Shown here: one piece after another, positions 46,682 to 57,794 of the stretch
How the letters are laid out: each line of letters begins with the position of its first letter
How positions within the stretch are numbered: position 1 is the first letter of the stretch
From: Dactylis glomerata
Lineage: Eukaryota > Streptophyta > Magnoliopsida > Poales > Poaceae
Reading direction: 5' to 3'
DNA length: 64,000 bases
Assembly: GCA_007115705.1 (NCBI GenBank)
Contig: QXEO01001027.1
Span: forward strand, 432,055-496,054
Position numbers and translations under genes: made by a program
The notes under the pieces: model-generated
What the model was told of the DNA's origin: nothing
The model's database searches: none
Seen by the model: the letters and a program-made list of their open reading frames with translations, nothing else

Positions 46682-48275
46682 TGATGCGGGACGGTGGTGT
46701 TATCTTTTCACCGTCCAGTTGGGAACCCCAAGAGGAAGGTAAGAGAGGAGCAGACAAACGACTGAAGGTGATGCTTGATAGCCTAGTGACACTTCAACAA
46801 GGGCGCTCACAACAAAACGAGTTAGTGCGTCTTCAGCTAGTAGCAACGTGGAACCTGCAGACAACACAACCAAATACTTTGTTCCCAACTTACGATGAGG
46901 TTGTCAATCTCACCGGTTTGCGGTAAACAAAGGGTATGAGCGTATCGAGTGGAAAGTGATAATAGTATGCGAGTAAAGTAAACAATGCGAGTAGAGTAAA
47001 TAGGTGATAGCAATATAAAGGAAATAGGACCGGGGTCCACAGTTTGCTAGCGGTGTCTCTCCATAAGATAAAATAACACATGCTGGGTAAACAAATTACA
47101 GTTGGGCAATTGATAGAATAAAGATAACGTGCATATGATGAGAGGATCACTATGAGATTTACTCTGGGCATTACAACAAAATATATAGACCGCCATCCAA
47201 CTGCATCTATGACTAATAATCCACTCACGGGGATATCATCTGAACACCCCATGAGTATTAAGTTCCGAACAACAGATAATTGCATTAAGCAAAGTGTGTA
47301 ATGTAAACAAAGCATATACCCTCGAGCATATGAATATTGTTTTCCCCCTAGTAGCAACAACACATCTACAACCTTAGAGGTTTCTGTCACTCCCCCAAAT
47401 TAAATAGAGGCATGAACCCACTATCGAGCATAAATACCCCCTCTTGGAGTCACTAGCAACTACTCGGCTAAGATAGCTACTAACAACGGAGAGCATGCAA
47501 GATCATAAACAATATAGAGATAACAAAAGATAAATTTCAGTACTTCAACTTAAGCATAACACCAATATTCATCGGATCCCAACAAACCAAACATGTAGAA
47601 TTACATAACGGTGATCTCAATCATGTAAGGCAGCTCATGAGATCTAAACATGAAGCACATGGTGGAGAAGACAACCATCTAGCTACTGCTATGGACCCAT
47701 AGTCCAAGGTAGACTACTCACTCATCGCTCCGGAGGCAAGCATGGCGATGAAGAAGACCTCCAGTGGCGATTCCCCTCTCCGGCAGGGTGCCGGGAAGAG
47801 CTTCTGGACCCTCCCGATCTTTGGGTCGACGGCGGTGGCGGATCGCGATGTGTTCTGGAAAATTGATCGGGTACTTAGGTTTTTCCCGTCGGGGGGTCTT
47901 TATAGGCGAAGGGGCATCGTCAGAAGTGGACCGAGGTGGTCTCACACATAGGGGGCGCGGCCCAGCCCCTGGCCGCGCCGCCCTGGTGTGAGGGCACCTC
48001 GTGGCCCCACTCCAACTCCTCTTCGGTTCTCTGGAAGCTCCGGTAAAATTCTGGGCGACTGGCTTTGGTTTCATCCAATTCCGGGAATATTTCCTGTGTA
48101 ACTTTTCTGAAACACAAAAATAGCAAAAAACAGGGAACCGGCACTGTGGCGACTTGTTAATAGGTTAGTTCCAAAAAATGCATAAAAGTGCCACGAAGTG
48201 TAACGAAACATTAGGCAAATGGTGTAAAAACAAGCATGGAGCATCAAAAATTATGGATACGTTGGAGACGTATCA
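46682..48275 (-). repeat. 3' LTR of the non-autonomous element
   Basis: 1594 bp. It matches 51995-53654 closely except for a deletion near 46740. It contains the stem-loop at about 47937-47992. Confidence 0.93.
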
Positions 48276-48289
48276 GCATCCCCAAGCTT

Positions 48290-51212
48290 AACTCCTGCTC
48301 ATCCTCGAGTAGGTAAGTGATAACAACAGAAATAATTATTGAGGTGACATGCACCTATACAATTTTGATCATATATATAAGCATTGTGAGCTAGGATCAA
48401 AAGAACTTAAAACATGGGCATGAAAGACATATTCTTGATAGAAGAAACTTAGCAACCATGTTATAAACATGCAAATGAACGCAAACAAAAGATCATGAAA
48501 ATGAAACAATGAAAGTCAAACGTGTGTTCAAATCATAAGGAAAACATACAAATGGTTTTCATCTTGTCCTTAATAGAGAGCAAAACATAAATGCATAGGA
48601 CACCTTCAAGTTTAAGAGGGCAACTAGATACAAATAATTTGAGAACAAGTGAAACCAACAATATGAATCAATCAATGAAAACTTTGGGACAATGCACATT
48701 ATACTAAGAATGATAACTATGCTCTCTTAATGGTGCATAAAGGTAGAAGGTGGTGACTCAACATAAAAGTAAAATAAAGGCCCTTCGCGGAGGGAAGCAG
48801 TGATTGCAAGTTTTATAACCTTCAAAAATTATGGTACTTACCGGCTTTGAGCTCTCATTGCCCCCATCATAAGCATCTTGAATGGTTAAAGTTAATGTGA
48901 GAACACTTACGCTGCATATGCTTGACAAATCATAAGTTGAAAACCTCGTGTCCCGTGAATACGAGTACCCAAACCTCATGCTACTTTACTTAGAGTTCCA
49001 AGCAAGGCTCTTGTCATTGTAAGTATATGCATATCATCGAGAACCACCAACGGGGTACCTCCGTGCCCGATGACATGGAACAAGCCCACATCAAAATGAC
49101 AGGACAAGCAGACAATGAACATCTCGACATCTCTTTTATTTACCATTTGTTTAGCTTTTTATTTTGAGATGCGTCGTCGAATGTCCACTATGGGTATGCT
49201 GCAAATTTCCACCATGAATTATGTATGGCTTAGATTGGCAGCCCAGGCGTTTCCCTAACACATATACAAACTCCATGATCCCCGCAAGATTCCCAATTCA
49301 TTTCACACCGCGGGCATCCATAAACAAAAGATCACGATATAAACTCAAATAAGAAGTGCAATGTTGAAAGCTTGCGCCATGACGGCATGGCTGGGCTAGT
49401 CTCCAACTTACAACTTGCAAGCATAACAACTCAACATAAGAGACCACAATGTCAAATTTTTAAGAACAAGAAAAAGTAAAGTGTGCCTTCCGGTTCGTGA
49501 GAGCTTTACTAACCAATTTTTGCATAACACTGGTAAGAGTTTAATTTGAAGAGTAAATAAAAGCAAGTCAAATTTACTTGGAATAGCAAATTGCTAATAG
49601 GTATATATGGTGGACACTTTGGCAAACTTGGTTTTTAGGAGTTGGATGCACGAGTAGAGCTCATACTCAGTACAAGGCGAGGGCTAGCAAAAGACTGGGA
49701 GCGACCAAATAAGAGAGCAATAATGGCCATAATCATGCAAAGCGACAAAGCGACATTAAAAGAAGCATAAGATGGCATCAAAAGTCAAAAAATAAATGAT
49801 CATAGAGGCTATTGGCGACTTTGTAAGAGTCTAACATGTGTGAGCATGCGCCAAGTCAACCCAAATAAAGCATCAAGGAGAAAACCAAAATAATGCTTCC
49901 AAACGATAACAATAACGCATGATTCTTTCAAAGGCTCATTAAGCAATCTCAGTTATTTGAGACAAGTCATGCTATAGCAAAACTACTAAGCATACTATCA
50001 AAAAGACATCAAGCACGACATGCAAAAGCCTAAGCCGCAGTCTACACAAGCTCCTTCTTGTACCACTTTTTTGCATAAAGCTTTTTCTCTTTTCCAACAC
50101 TATTCAAACTTTTTTTATAAACACCTCTTTTGATGAAAACCAATAAAGATCAGAGGCAAAAATACACCTTGATAAAAAGATATAACAAGATCTGAACACA
50201 AATCAAGGCGAAAATCGAAAGCTAAACGCAGTTCTAGAAAAAGAAGAACACTCGTTGAAATTATAAGAATGAAAAACTGAGTGTTCTTGGCAAATGAAAA
50301 GCAAGGCAACTTCTCCAAAAGAAATTTGTTAGGGTCCAACCATTTATTGCAGAAAACAAAGCTAAAATAAACAGAAAACTAAAAACAACTGACGCTCCAA
50401 GAAAAACGCATAATGCATGAAGCAATAAAAATATAGTGTCTTGAAAGGTGACCTGATTTTTGCCGATGAAGAAGGGGTGCCTCGGGGGCATACCCAAGCT
50501 TTGACGCTTGTAATTCTTGGATATTTCTTGGGGTGATGCATGGGCATCCCCAAGCTTGAGATTTTGTCCATTCTTCAACTCATCTCATCACTCTCCGATC
50601 CCTACACTTGAAAACTTCCTTCATACAAAACTAAACACAAATCTATTAGCAATATTAGTGTAAGCATAACATATAATCAACCCTTTTTGCTTCAGGTTTC
50701 AACCTAAAACCACCACATATAAAGCATATACTACTGTAGCAACTTCCCCAAAAGTTCCGTGATCAAAAGAACTCAAAAAGAAAGCGATAAAGCGGCAAAC
50801 ACAAATATTGGCAGAAATCTGTCAAAACAGAACAGCTGAAAAAGGTCGAATTTTTTAGGTGTTTTCTGTTGCTCAAATAAAAAAGTGTTCAATTAATTAA
50901 AGTTTGGATATAACCTGGGACATATGCACAAGAAATTGCAGGTCCAAAAGATATACAGAGAATTTTCACAAATTTTTACGGTACAGCACCGAAAACCGTT
51001 TCAGGACAACAACATCCCCAAATCTTACCTCACTCAAATTAGAGGCTTCTCTAGGCACAAAAACGAAATAAAAAGGATAATGAGAGGTAATTACAGTAGT
51101 AATAACTTCCAAGACTCAAATAAAAGAAAAAGAACTGAATGTAAAAACATTGGGTTATCTCCCAAGAGTGGTTTTCTTTAACGCCTTTGAGCTAGGCGCA
51201 GAAAATTGTGAA
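48290..51212 (-). other. Non-coding interior of the non-autonomous element
   Basis: No retroelement domain or long frame was found on either strand. AAGCTTGGG(G/T)-type purine motifs on the minus strand (near 50499 and 50551) resemble those in the Athila tail, so the region is probably a derived Athila 3' tail. Confidence 0.6.
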
Positions 51213-51806
51213 TCAAGTAATTTTAGAAGAGGCATTAAGATCCATTGAAGAGGTCTTATCAATAAGGCATTGTATTTCATCCACATAAGTTTTTGAAGAC
51301 CCTTTCTGATCACACTTTGGTTCACTCAAATCACTAGAAAGATTTTTGGGACAAATCCAATCAAAATTATTTTCAAAAGCTTCATACAATCCCAAAAGCT
51401 TGCTAGGTATAGGTATTTCGGTTCCTTCATCGTTTGTACTAATAACCTTTATAGGTGAACCAAGTTTATTAAAACTCTTAAGAACTTTCCTAGCTTCAAT
51501 GGCAACATCTTTAAATTCTAAGCGCAAAGTTTCCAAGATAAAGGCTTTCTTTTCAGGATCCTCAATTTCATGAAGCTTAAGGAACATGTGTTGCATAAAA
51601 GGATTAAGGCTAGCAACCCTAGCTTCCAACATGTGGATTAAATAAGCAGAAGCAACTTCAATACTAGGAGCAAGCTCAACTAAAGACTTTTCCTCAACTT
51701 CTTTATGTATACTAATATGGTTAAAGAACTCCTCAATGTTATCTTTCCCAATAATTGAACCACTACCTACTGAGAGGTCCTCCAGAACGTACTTAGGGAA
51801 CAACAT
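51213..51806 (-). CDS. Gag-like or accessory protein of the non-autonomous element, 197 residues
   Basis: It starts MLFPKYVLEDLSVGSGSIIG about 160 bp after the primer site on the minus strand, the position of gag. The protein is mostly helical and charged, with LVELAPSIEVASAYLIHMLE and ETLRLEFKDVAIEARKVLKS. It has no zinc knuckle, protease site or membrane segment. It has no stop or frameshift over 197 codons, unlike the other element genes in the window, which suggests recent origin or selection. Function is unknown; RNA packaging is an inference from position. Confidence 0.65.
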   Translation of the reverse strand: MLFPKYVLEDLSVGSGSIIGKDNIEEFFNHISIHKEVEEKSLVELAPSIEVASAYLIHMLEARVASLNPFMQHMFLKLHEIEDPEKKAFILETLRLEFKDVAIEARKVLKSFNKLGSPIKVISTNDEGTEIPIPSKLLGLYEAFENNFDWICPKNLSSDLSEPKCDQKGSSKTYVDEIQCLIDKTSSMDLNASSKIT

Positions 51807-51965
51807 AATGAATTAAAGTAAAGAAATAACAACTACCAAGGATTCTAATTTTTTTGGGTTTTTGATAAAACGATGCAAGTAAAAATAAAGTAAAGTAAAG
51901 CAAAACAAATAACAAAGTAAAGGATGTGCGTGCGAAAACTCCCCTCGCAGAAGTCTTCTACTTCC

Positions 51966-51983
51966 TCCCCGGCAACGGCGCCA
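51966..51983 (-). other. Primer-binding site for tRNA-Asp, non-autonomous element
   Basis: The minus strand reads TGGCGCCGTTGCCGGGGA, identical to the sites in the two Athila copies. It starts 11 bases from the LTR edge at 51995, the same spacing as in the Athila copies. Confidence 0.9.
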
Positions 51984-51994
51984 GAAAAAGAGCT

Positions 51995-53654
51995 TGATGC
52001 GGGATGGTGGTGTTATCTTTTCATGGTCCAGTTGGGAACCCCAAGAGGAAGGTATGATGAATATAGCAGCAAGGTTTTTCCCTCAGTTAAGAAACCAAGG
52101 TATATCGATCAGGAGAGGAGCAGACAAATGACTGAAGGTGATGCTTGATAGCCTAGTGACACTCCAACAAGGGCACCGTTTCACAACAAAACGAGTTAGC
52201 GCCTCTTCAGCTAGTAGCAGCGTGGAACCTGCACACAACACAACCAAATACTTTGTTCCCAACTTACGATGAGGTTGTCAATCTCACCGGTTTGCTGTAA
52301 ACAAAGGGTATGAGCGTATCGAGTGGAAAGTGATAATAGTATGCGAGTAAAGTAAACAATGCGAGTAAAGTAAACAGGTGATAGCAATATAAAGGAAATA
52401 GGACCGGGGTCCACAGTTCACTAGCGGTGTCTCTCCATAAGATAAAATAACACATGCTAGGTAAACAAATTACAGTTGGGCAATTGATAGAATAAAGATA
52501 GTGTGCATATGATGAGAGGATCACTATGAGATTTACTCTGGGCATTACAACAAAATACATAGACCGCCATCCAACTGCATCTATGACTAATAATCCACTC
52601 ACGGGGATATCATCCGAACACCCCATGAGTATTAAGTTGCGAACAACAGATAATTGCATTAAGCAAAGTGTGTAATGTAAACAAAGCATATACCCTCGAG
52701 CATATGAATGTTGTTTTCCCCTAGTAGCAACAGCACATCTACAACCTTAGAGGTTTCTGTCACTCCCCCAGATTAAATAGAGGCATGAACCCACTATCGA
52801 GCATAAATACCCCCTCTTGGAGTCACTAGCAACTACTCGGCCAAGATAGCTACTAACAACGGAGAGCATGCAAGATCATAAACAACATAGAGATAACAAA
52901 AGATAAATTTCAGTACTTCAACTCAAGCATAACACCAATATTCATCGGATCCCAACAAACCAAATATGTAGAATTACATAACGGTGATCTCAATCATGTA
53001 AGGCAGCTCATGAGATCTAAACATGAAGCACATGGTGGAGAAGACAACTATCTAGCTACTGCTATGGACCCATAGTCCAAGGTAGACTACTCACTCATCG
53101 CTCCGGAGGCAAGCATGGCGATGAAGAAGACCTCCGGTGGCGATTCCCCTCTCCGGCAGGGTGCCGGGAAGAGCTTCTAGACCCTCCCGATCTTCGGGTC
53201 GATGGTGGCGGCGGATCGCGATGTGTTCTGGAAAATTGATCGGGTACTTAGGTTTTTCCCATCGGGGGGGGGGGGTCTTTATAGGCGAAGGGGCATCGTC
53301 AGAAGTGGACCGAGGTGGTCTCACACATAGGGGGCGTGGCCCAGCCCCTGGCCGCGCCGCCCTGGTGTGAGGGCACCTCGTGGCCCCACTCCAACTCCTC
53401 TTCGGTTCTCTGGAAGTTCCGATAAAATTCTGGGCGACTGGCTTTGGTTTCATCCAATTCTGAGAATATTTCCTGTGTAACTTTTCTAAAACACAAAAAC
53501 AGCAGAAAACAGGGAACTGGCACTGTGGCGACTTGTTAATAGGTTAGTTCCAAAAAATGCATAAAAGTGCCACAAAGTGTAACGAAACATTAGGCAAATG
53601 GTGTAAAAACAAGCATGGAGCATCAAAAATTATGGATACGTTGGAGACGTATCA
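51995..53654 (-). repeat. 5' LTR of the non-autonomous element
   Basis: 1660 bp in minus orientation. A G homopolymer lies near 53265-53274. The stem-loop is at about 53317-53372. Confidence 0.93.
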
Positions 53655-53800
53655 TAGCCCCACAGAGTGGCCCCATTGGTCATTGGCTGTGAAGGCCCCA
53701 CAGAGCGGCAATATATGTCTTTTCCTGAAAAATACATGACCCCACTGGTCATTGGCTGCGGCAGCCCTATAGAGCGGCCCCATTTGTCATTGGCAGCACT
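53655..53800. repeat. Minisatellite of MULE1, right part
   Basis: About two units with GGCCCCACAGAGCGGC and GGTCATTGGCTGCGGCAG, continuing the array at 46505-46681 across the inserted LTR element. Confidence 0.85.
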
Positions 53801-53881
53801 GCGTATACAATCAGGAAATAAAACGGCCCACACGTCAGCGATAGATGGATGGCTGCTCCGACGTGTCTCCTGACCCTACCC

Positions 53882-54096
53882 GTCAGCACCATTCAAAAGC
53901 ATCGGTCAATTCACAACCACCGCGGCTCCCTAGCCGTCACCGGTAACGGTCAAGGCCTCTGACCAGACGACAACCCTCCTGTCTGAGCATCTGCGAGGGG
54001 TTTCAAACTAGAGTGAGGGGAAAACCGAGGAAAAGTTAAGCAGCTGGGGAAAACTGAGCACAACTAACGACCCAGGGGCACAAAAATAGAAATCCC
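53882..54096 (-). repeat. MULE1 right terminal inverted repeat
   Basis: The inverse of 28972-29187, with about 20 visible mismatches. It ends ATAGAAATCCC at 54096 and is followed by TTAAGTAAA. Confidence 0.93.
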
Positions 54097-54105
54097 TTAA
54101 GTAAA

Positions 54106-54883
54106 TGCCATGATTGACATACCCAATGTTAGTATTGTAACACATTGTGTCACAATGTTCATGTTGCGATAATAAGAAACATTGTAACCTAAATTCTTAG
54201 ATTGTGAGATCATATCTAATCACTACTTCCGGTAGAAGCTTTGATTGCATCAATCGTCACTACCTTAACTGGGTGACTGAAAAGGTTTCTTCAGGTTTTC
54301 CAATGGAGTATGTGGAGGCGTATGCATCAAGAGCGGGATTTGTTCTTCCGCGTGATGGAAAGGTACTCTAGGTCCACTCGGTGAGATTACATCCAATGCT
54401 ACAACATGTGACTAGGTCACGGGGATGGAATATCACGAAACGAGTAAATGGCAATATTGGTAACGAGATTGAACTAGGTATGGTGATACCGACGATCAAT
54501 TCTCAAATATTGCAAGTATCACAGAAACAAAGAGAATAGGACATCGATGTTTGCGGTTCCACGACAAAAAGACCATCCTAAATCCATAGGGGTCATCACA
54601 GATATCCAGATCTGATTGATGATCATTTACCGAAGAGGAGTCTCGGTGATGTCTAGGCATTCCCGAACCGTTAGGGTAATATGCTTAAGGGTTTGATGGT
54701 AAGATTGTTTTCGTACATTCAGAATCATCGGAGTACTGACAAAAGAGAGACGGAAAAGTTCCAAGGTGATCTGAAAGTTGTTTGGAGGGTTCCGGAAGGA
54801 GTTTCAGAACAACGAGGATTAAATAAATAAGAAATTAACATTAATTAATGGAATTAAAATTAAATATATTGATTTATTTAATA
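54106..54883 (+). repeat. Angela-type 5' LTR, piece 2
   Basis: It continues piece 1. Near 54390-54520 it has the ATATCACGAAACGAGTAAAT...GAGATTGAACTAGGTATG stretch typical of Angela/BARE LTRs. It ends in the left target duplication of MULE2. Confidence 0.88.
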
Positions 54884-55277
54884 GGGATTTCTATTTTCGT
54901 GCCCTCGGGTCCTTAGTTGTGCTCAATTTTATCCAGCCACTTAGTTTTTCCTCAGTTTTGCCCAAGCCCTTGTCTGAAACTCTCACAAGGAGCTCGGACA
55001 GGAGGAATCCCGTTTAGTTGACCGTTGGTTGGTGTTGGCAAGTGGGGCCACTGTTGGTGCCCCACAGTGGACACGTCTCCACTTATCCAGATCATCATGG
55101 GACCCACAACTTGTCCACGTTAGCGCACCGGTCCCACAGCTTACCCAAGTGACCGTTGCAAAATGGGAGCCCGAGCCAGCCCCGCGCCCGTGCCCGTGCT
55201 ATTGCTTCCCCTTTCTTTCCCCGTGCCCCATTGTTCTTCTTCTCCGCCAGCGGCAGCCCTTCTCTGGCAGGCGGGTG

Positions 55278-55872
55278 ATGTCTAGTTTCTCTTCGACCTC
55301 CCGTTCTTCATGGCCACAGTATGGACCCGTGCCTTTGACAAGATGCCCTAACTGCCCATGCCAGGAGCCTTTGAAGTGGTCGATCTGTAAGACAGACGAC
55401 AACGGCAACCGTGGATGTGAGTTCCTTGCATGTGAGAGTTTGCCATATAGAGAGGGAGATAAGGTTAGATCTCGCTCCAATTGCTCTGTTTTCTCTCGAT
55501 TTTCTTGTTATTCCCTCAAATTTGGGATTTAGGGTTCACGTTGTTGTTTTCAGATCCTGAAGAAATGCAGGTATTTCGAGTGGATCGATGTGTACGGTCA
55601 GAGGCTTCAATTGCAGGCATCAATTGGTGCTATTGGGGAGCGCAATTTGGGAGGGGGGGACTTGCTGTAGAGAATGCGACGGAGAGAGGAGCTATTCCGA
55701 TTATGCATAATGCTCCCAATGCAGAACTGGTGGAAGTGAAGGGAGAACTGAAGAAAATGAACAAGCAGTTAAGGCAGCTGATCGAGTTGAAGAAGCAAGC
55801 TAATCTGATGGCCGATTGTTTTTTTGTTGTATAATTGTGATCGGATTCTTATCATTGCTCATCAGGCGCTAG
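55278..55872 (+). pseudogene. GRF-type zinc-finger protein gene in MULE2
   Basis: Exon 1 (55278-55463, 62 codons) begins MSSFSSTSRSSWPQYGPVPL and has the first GRF residues RCPNCPC...KWSICKTDDNGNRGCEF. A 90-bp GT...AG intron (55464-55553) follows. Exon 2 begins ILKKCRYFEWIDVY, which completes the zinc finger and the aromatic GRF core. A coiled coil (VEVKGELKKMNKQLRQLIEL) and a hydrophobic tail (CCIIVIGFLSLL) follow. Breaks: a frameshift in the G run near 55655 and one missing base before the T run near 55820. GRF fingers bind single-stranded nucleic acid in other proteins; the role here is unknown. The start lies 250 bp inside the left terminal repeat. Confidence 0.85.
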
Positions 55873-55934
55873 AAGTTGTTACAAGGGATCCCTTGTTACA
55901 AATCCATTATTCAGTTACATGTACTTGTAGTTGT

Positions 55935-56760
55935 TTTCAAAGTTAGTGTGTGCATTCACCGAAATTACCAAAAAAAATAAGTGTTAGGGAATATAGGAAT
56001 GCTAAAGATAGTTGATAATTGTTAGAGGGGTGACAAATAATGCATTCACCAAAATCTCACAAATATGTATGTCTCATGTTTATACCAAAATTATACCACT
56101 TTTGGGACGTTTCAAATAACCAAAACTATATCCCAAACTATATTCCCTAAAAGAAAAGGAATGCTAAAGAAAGTTGATAATTGTTAGAGGGGTGATAAAT
56201 AATCCATTCACCGAAATCCCCCAAATATGCCAAATATGTATGTCTCATATTTCTACCAAAATTATACCACTTTTGGGCCGTTTCAAATTACCAAAACTAT
56301 ATTCCCTAAAAGAAAAGGAATGCTAAAGATAGTTGATAATTGTTAGAGGGGTGATAAATAATCCATTCACCAAAATCCCCCAAATATGCCAAATATGTAT
56401 GTCTCATGTTTCTACCAAAATTATACCACTTTTGGGCCGTTTCAAATTACCAAAACTATATTCGCTAAAAGAAAAGGAATGCTAAAGATAGTTGATAATT
56501 GTTAGAGGGGTGATAAATAATCCATTCACCAAAATCCCTCAAATATGTATGCCTCATGTTTATACCAAAATTATACCACTTTTGGGCCATTTCAAATTAC
56601 CAAAACTATATCCCAAACTATATTCCCTAAAAGAAAAGGAATGCTGAGAGTTGATAATTGTTAGAGGGGTGACAAATAATGCATTCACTGAAATCCGCAA
56701 ATATGTATGTCTCTTGTTTACACCATAATTATACCACTTTTTAGTTTAACATTTTTGGAT
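55935..56760 (+). repeat. Five-copy tandem repeat in MULE2, unit about 160 bp
   Basis: The AAGGAATGCTAAAGATAGTT segment recurs near 55995, 56158, 56317, 56476 and 56637. Each unit contains GTTAGAGGGGTGA(C/T)AAATAAT and AAAATTATACCACTTTTGGG. It follows the GRF gene. Confidence 0.93.
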
Positions 56761-57776
56761 CGTGGAAAATAATGCATAAATAGAGGAAATATAGTTACGT
56801 GGCAAACTCGTTATTGCACATAAATAGAGGGGTGGCACTGTCCACCGACAGAGAGAGAGGGGTGGCCACGAAGAGAGAGAGAGGGGTGGCCACAAAGAGA
56901 CGGAGAGGGGTATACTGCCCGTTAGATCAGTGGATCAACGGTTGGTGGAGTCGATCCGTGTGACAACAGCTCAACCAATCAGGATAAGTTTGGGCTTCTG
57001 TGAGCATTTGTGATAGTACTTGAGGGCAAAACTGAGTAGTACTAAGAAACCAAGGGCACGCAAATAGTAAATAGACTAAGGGATTCAAACAAAAGAATTA
57101 CAAAATGAAAAATGCGTGTTTTGTACAATATAATTCATATTGGGCTACATCAAATTATTTGCAATTCAAATATACATGAGTGTGACAATTATGGCCTCAT
57201 TTAGACAAACTATGTTTTGGGGAAGATGTTTTGCAAAGGGGTTTGAATGGAAAACCATGCATCTTCATAGCTAATAGTGATTCTGAGAAGTGGCAATTTG
57301 TGGTAAAACTTGATTTATCTATGTTTGTTAAGGTGGCAGGTTGCGTAGGAAGACTCCATGAGTAGTTGCCACTATGTTTTTTTTTTGGATTTTTTTGCGC
57401 ATGAAATGTCTCAATTAGCTATATTAATCTTATTTGTTGACTCTCTGTTGACCAGCTACTTGAGGGTAAAACTGAGTATATTACACTTGCCAGTCTAAGT
57501 ACTCGAGGGGAAAACTGAGTACAGATAAAATTTCTATATAAGGCCCGAGGTTATAACTGAGTACACCAAACGTCCCAGGGTTAGCCTCGTGTCGCGGTGC
57601 ACGCTGCAGTCGTGCATAGCGGATGCGTGTTGCGGTACATGCCACCTTCGTCTTTATAAAGCCCCTCTTTCTCCCCCTCGACACTCGCCCACTCTCTCAT
57701 TCTCACTGCAACCGCCTCTCCTGTCCCATCATCTTCTCCATAACCGAAGAAAAAACCCCGAAGAAAACCGTCGGTG
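56761..57776. other. MULE2 centre with MULE-end-like motifs
   Basis: GAGAGAGAGGGGTGGCCAC is repeated near 56850-56895. Segments at 57010-57100 and 57450-57570 carry repeated AAAACTGAGTA motifs as in the terminal repeats. The former matches 33411-33600 in reverse. A short T run lies near 57381. A TTTATAAAG near 57651 is a possible TATA box for the next gene. Confidence 0.55.
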
Positions 57777-57794
57777 ATGGAGAAGAATGAGATA

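Larger units (their letters stand above)
46682..53654 (-). mobile_element. Non-autonomous Athila-like LTR element, reversed
   Basis: Two LTRs in minus orientation (51995-53654 as 5', 46682-48275 as 3') start TGATACGTCTCCAACG and end CCGCATCA. A tRNA-Asp primer site lies at 51966-51983 and a purine tract AAGCTTGGGGATGC at 48276-48289 (minus strand). The flanks are CAGCC (46677-46681) and TAGCC (53655-53659), a duplication with one mismatch. The 3.7-kb interior has one 197-codon gag-like ORF and no protease, RT or integrase, so it must depend on proteins from another element. The 3' LTR lacks about 60 bp near 46740 that is present in the 5' LTR. Confidence 0.92.
28972..54096 (+). mobile_element. 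MULE1: autonomous-type Mutator-like transposon with nested insertions
   Basis: The ends are GGGATTTCTATTTTCGTGCC at 28972 and its near-perfect inverse at 54096. The terminal inverted repeats are about 213 bp. Both sides carry the exact 9-bp duplication TTAAGTAAA (28963-28971 and 54097-54105), the size typical of Mutator insertion. The 25,125 bp include the Athila copy B (10,253 bp) and a non-autonomous LTR element (6,973 bp). Without these and their duplications the element is about 7,889 bp. It holds a mudrA-like gene (plus strand) and a convergent cargo gene (minus strand), as in maize MuDR where mudrA and mudrB converge. Confidence 0.96.

Noticed and set aside
55935..56760. Five regular repeats considered as a CRISPR-like array
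   Set aside because: The whole 160-bp unit is repeated without unique spacers. It is a tandem repeat in a plant DNA transposon.
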